DNA of 6,815 bases from a bacterium (GTDB taxonomy: Bacteria; Patescibacteriota; Patescibacteriia; Magasanikbacterales; GWA2-37-8). The notes beneath the pieces were generated by a model that was not told where the DNA came from, ran no database searches, and saw only the letters and a list, made by a program, of their open reading frames with translations. The translations under genes were made by a program, and so were the position numbers. The stretch's first letter is position 1, and the number at the start of each line of letters is the position of its first letter. Positions 5,971 through 6,815 of this stretch are shown here, piece by piece. The stretch spans positions 4,734-11,548 of the forward strand of contig JAJYIJ010000021.1 in the NCBI GenBank assembly GCA_021790135.1, in the 5' to 3' direction.

Positions 5971-6756
5971 TTAAAACAATTTTGATAGTATAGCAGCCAA
6001 GGCCGCTTCTTTATTTTTATCCGGACCATCAATGCTTATATAGTACCCGGGTGTGGTCAAATTGATTTGCGTGCGACCCGCTTCATCCTTTACTTCCATC
6101 TTCCCATTATTATACACCCAATTCTTATCATCTGTCGGTAAAACCAAAATGGAAACCAAATTTGAAGCATTCCCCCACCCCGCCACGCTTTGGCTGACCG
6201 TAAAATAGTATTGTGGGGGCGCATAGCGAACCGTCGTTGGCACAAGCTTTTTAACTCCGGTAAAACCGGCGTCCGCCAACTCGGCACTAGTGATTTGGAT
6301 GTTGTTGTACGCGCTAAGAGACGGCGCTGATGCTAATTTTTTTTCGCCAATTGGCATTTGTGTATCGAGTTTATTCGGGGTGAGTGGGCTATAACCACGG
6401 CGAACCAAATACCCATCCGAATAGCCATCGCCGTCCGTATCGGCTTTCAGAGGGTTAGTGTGATATATTTTTATCTCATCCCCATCAAGCAAACCGTCGC
6501 CATCGGTATCAGGATTGTTTGGATTAGTATGATAAATTTGCACTTCGTCACTATTTGACAGACCATCAAAATCACTGTCGTTCTGCGCAATTGATTGCAT
6601 TTTGGCGGCAGTGGCTTTAGCCCGAGCGACTGCCTGCTCAGTCGCCACTTGCGCTGGTGTGAGGGAGGGTTGTTTTCGTCTTGAAACAACAACAAGAATA
6701 ACAACTATTGCTAAAACGATTACGCCGCCAATGATATAAACATTTTTTTTACTCAT
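5971..6756 (-). CDS. Membrane-anchored TSP3-repeat protein with unassigned C-terminal domain
   Basis: Function unknown. The 261-residue product begins MSKK and has one hydrophobic helix (about 6-25) followed by RRK. A short Ala-rich, probably helical stretch (34-58) leads into three TSP3-type units: DSDFDGLSNSDE (60-71), DTDGDGLLDGDE (83-94) and DTDGDGYSDGYL (106-117). The last unit lacks the closing acidic residue. Spacers are HTNPNNP and HTNPLKA. Residues about 170-261 form a separate, apparently beta-rich domain (TTVRYAPPQYYFTVSQ, then GYYISIDGP and a short C-terminal helix) that I cannot name. Positive charges on both sides of the helix leave topology uncertain, although extracytoplasmic exposure is expected for calcium-binding repeats. 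It is the first gene of the visible cluster; its promoter lies upstream of, or at, the right edge. The start context is TATCCTATG. Confidence 0.85.
   Translation of the reverse strand: MSKKNVYIIGGVIVLAIVVILVVVSRRKQPSLTPAQVATEQAVARAKATAAKMQSIAQNDSDFDGLSNSDEVQIYHTNPNNPDTDGDGLLDGDEIKIYHTNPLKADTDGDGYSDGYLVRRGYSPLTPNKLDTQMPIGEKKLASAPSLSAYNNIQITSAELADAGFTGVKKLVPTTVRYAPPQYYFTVSQSVAGWGNASNLVSILVLPTDDKNWVYNNGKMEVKDEAGRTQINLTTPGYYISIDGPDKNKEAALAAILSKLF
6400..6579 (-). repeat. TSP3 repeat array, three units (third incomplete)
   Basis: This encodes residues 60-119 of the 261-residue protein. Three DxDxDG units are spaced 23 residues apart with IYHTNP connectors. The third ends SDGYL rather than SDGEE, losing the terminal acidic ligand. 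The layout is close to the array at 5210-5401, which supports paralogy. Confidence 0.75.
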
Positions 6757-6815
6757 AGGATATTTTAACGCATTTGCGCGATCCCTGTTGTGATAAAACC
6801 ATACGGGTATGTGGA

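Noticed and set aside
5210..6579. Similar DNA segments in the TSP3 arrays as a direct-repeat or mobile element
   Set aside because: The similarity follows the acidic protein repeat in frame; there are no terminal inverted repeats, transposase or CRISPR-like spacing.
6762..6767. TAAAAT as a -10 element giving a leaderless transcript of the first TSP3 gene
   Set aside because: It is 5 nt before the ATG and matches 5/6, but no -35-like hexamer lies 16-19 nt upstream. Kept only as a possibility.
6769..6778. CGCA-TT-TGCG short palindrome upstream of the first TSP3 gene
   Set aside because: The 4-bp arms are too short to distinguish from chance.

Overview
The window reads as a compact, standard-code bacterial chromosome segment with every gene on the minus strand. 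The most likely source is a Patescibacteria/CPR genome, perhaps in the Parcubacteria/ABY1 range. This is inferred from several things: a run of small membrane-anchored proteins with thrombospondin type-3 (TSP3) calcium-binding repeats, FtsA and FtsZ variants with unusual nucleotide-loop residues, very short intergenic gaps, and almost no Shine-Dalgarno sequences. No marker gene fixes the taxon. TAA, TAG and TGA are all used as stops and no gene has an internal TGA, so code 11 fits.

Reading in the direction of transcription (6815 to 1), the first block is three consecutive single-pass membrane proteins (6756-5971, 5959-5162, 5147-3915). Each carries a TSP3/EF-hand-like aspartate-rich region after its membrane segment. 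They are followed, with gaps of 4 to 32 nt, by ybeY (16S rRNA maturation endoribonuclease), dgkA (diacylglycerol/undecaprenol kinase) and ftsA (actin-like cell-division protein). All six could be one transcript, although a candidate internal promoter and the only recognisable Shine-Dalgarno sequence lie directly before ftsA.

A 227-bp gap separates ftsA from ftsZ and is the most densely structured part of the window. Two perfect palindromes straddle the ftsA stop codon. A third hairpin with a UUCG loop and a U-rich tail looks like an intrinsic terminator. Two candidate sigma-70-type promoters flank that hairpin and point at ftsZ. ftsZ is followed after 15 nt by nrdR (zinc-ribbon/ATP-cone repressor of ribonucleotide reductase genes), which runs off the left edge. 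ftsZ and nrdR therefore form a second unit that ties division to dNTP control.

Taken together the segment couples rRNA maturation, envelope lipid-carrier phosphorylation, divisome assembly (FtsA anchors FtsZ through the conserved FtsZ C-terminal peptide seen here) and nucleotide supply. The three TSP3 proteins have no assigned function; their position suggests an envelope or division-related role, which is inference. All eight start codons have a T immediately upstream (UAUG context), and four of them read CCTATG. No mobile element, CRISPR array, tRNA or rRNA was seen.
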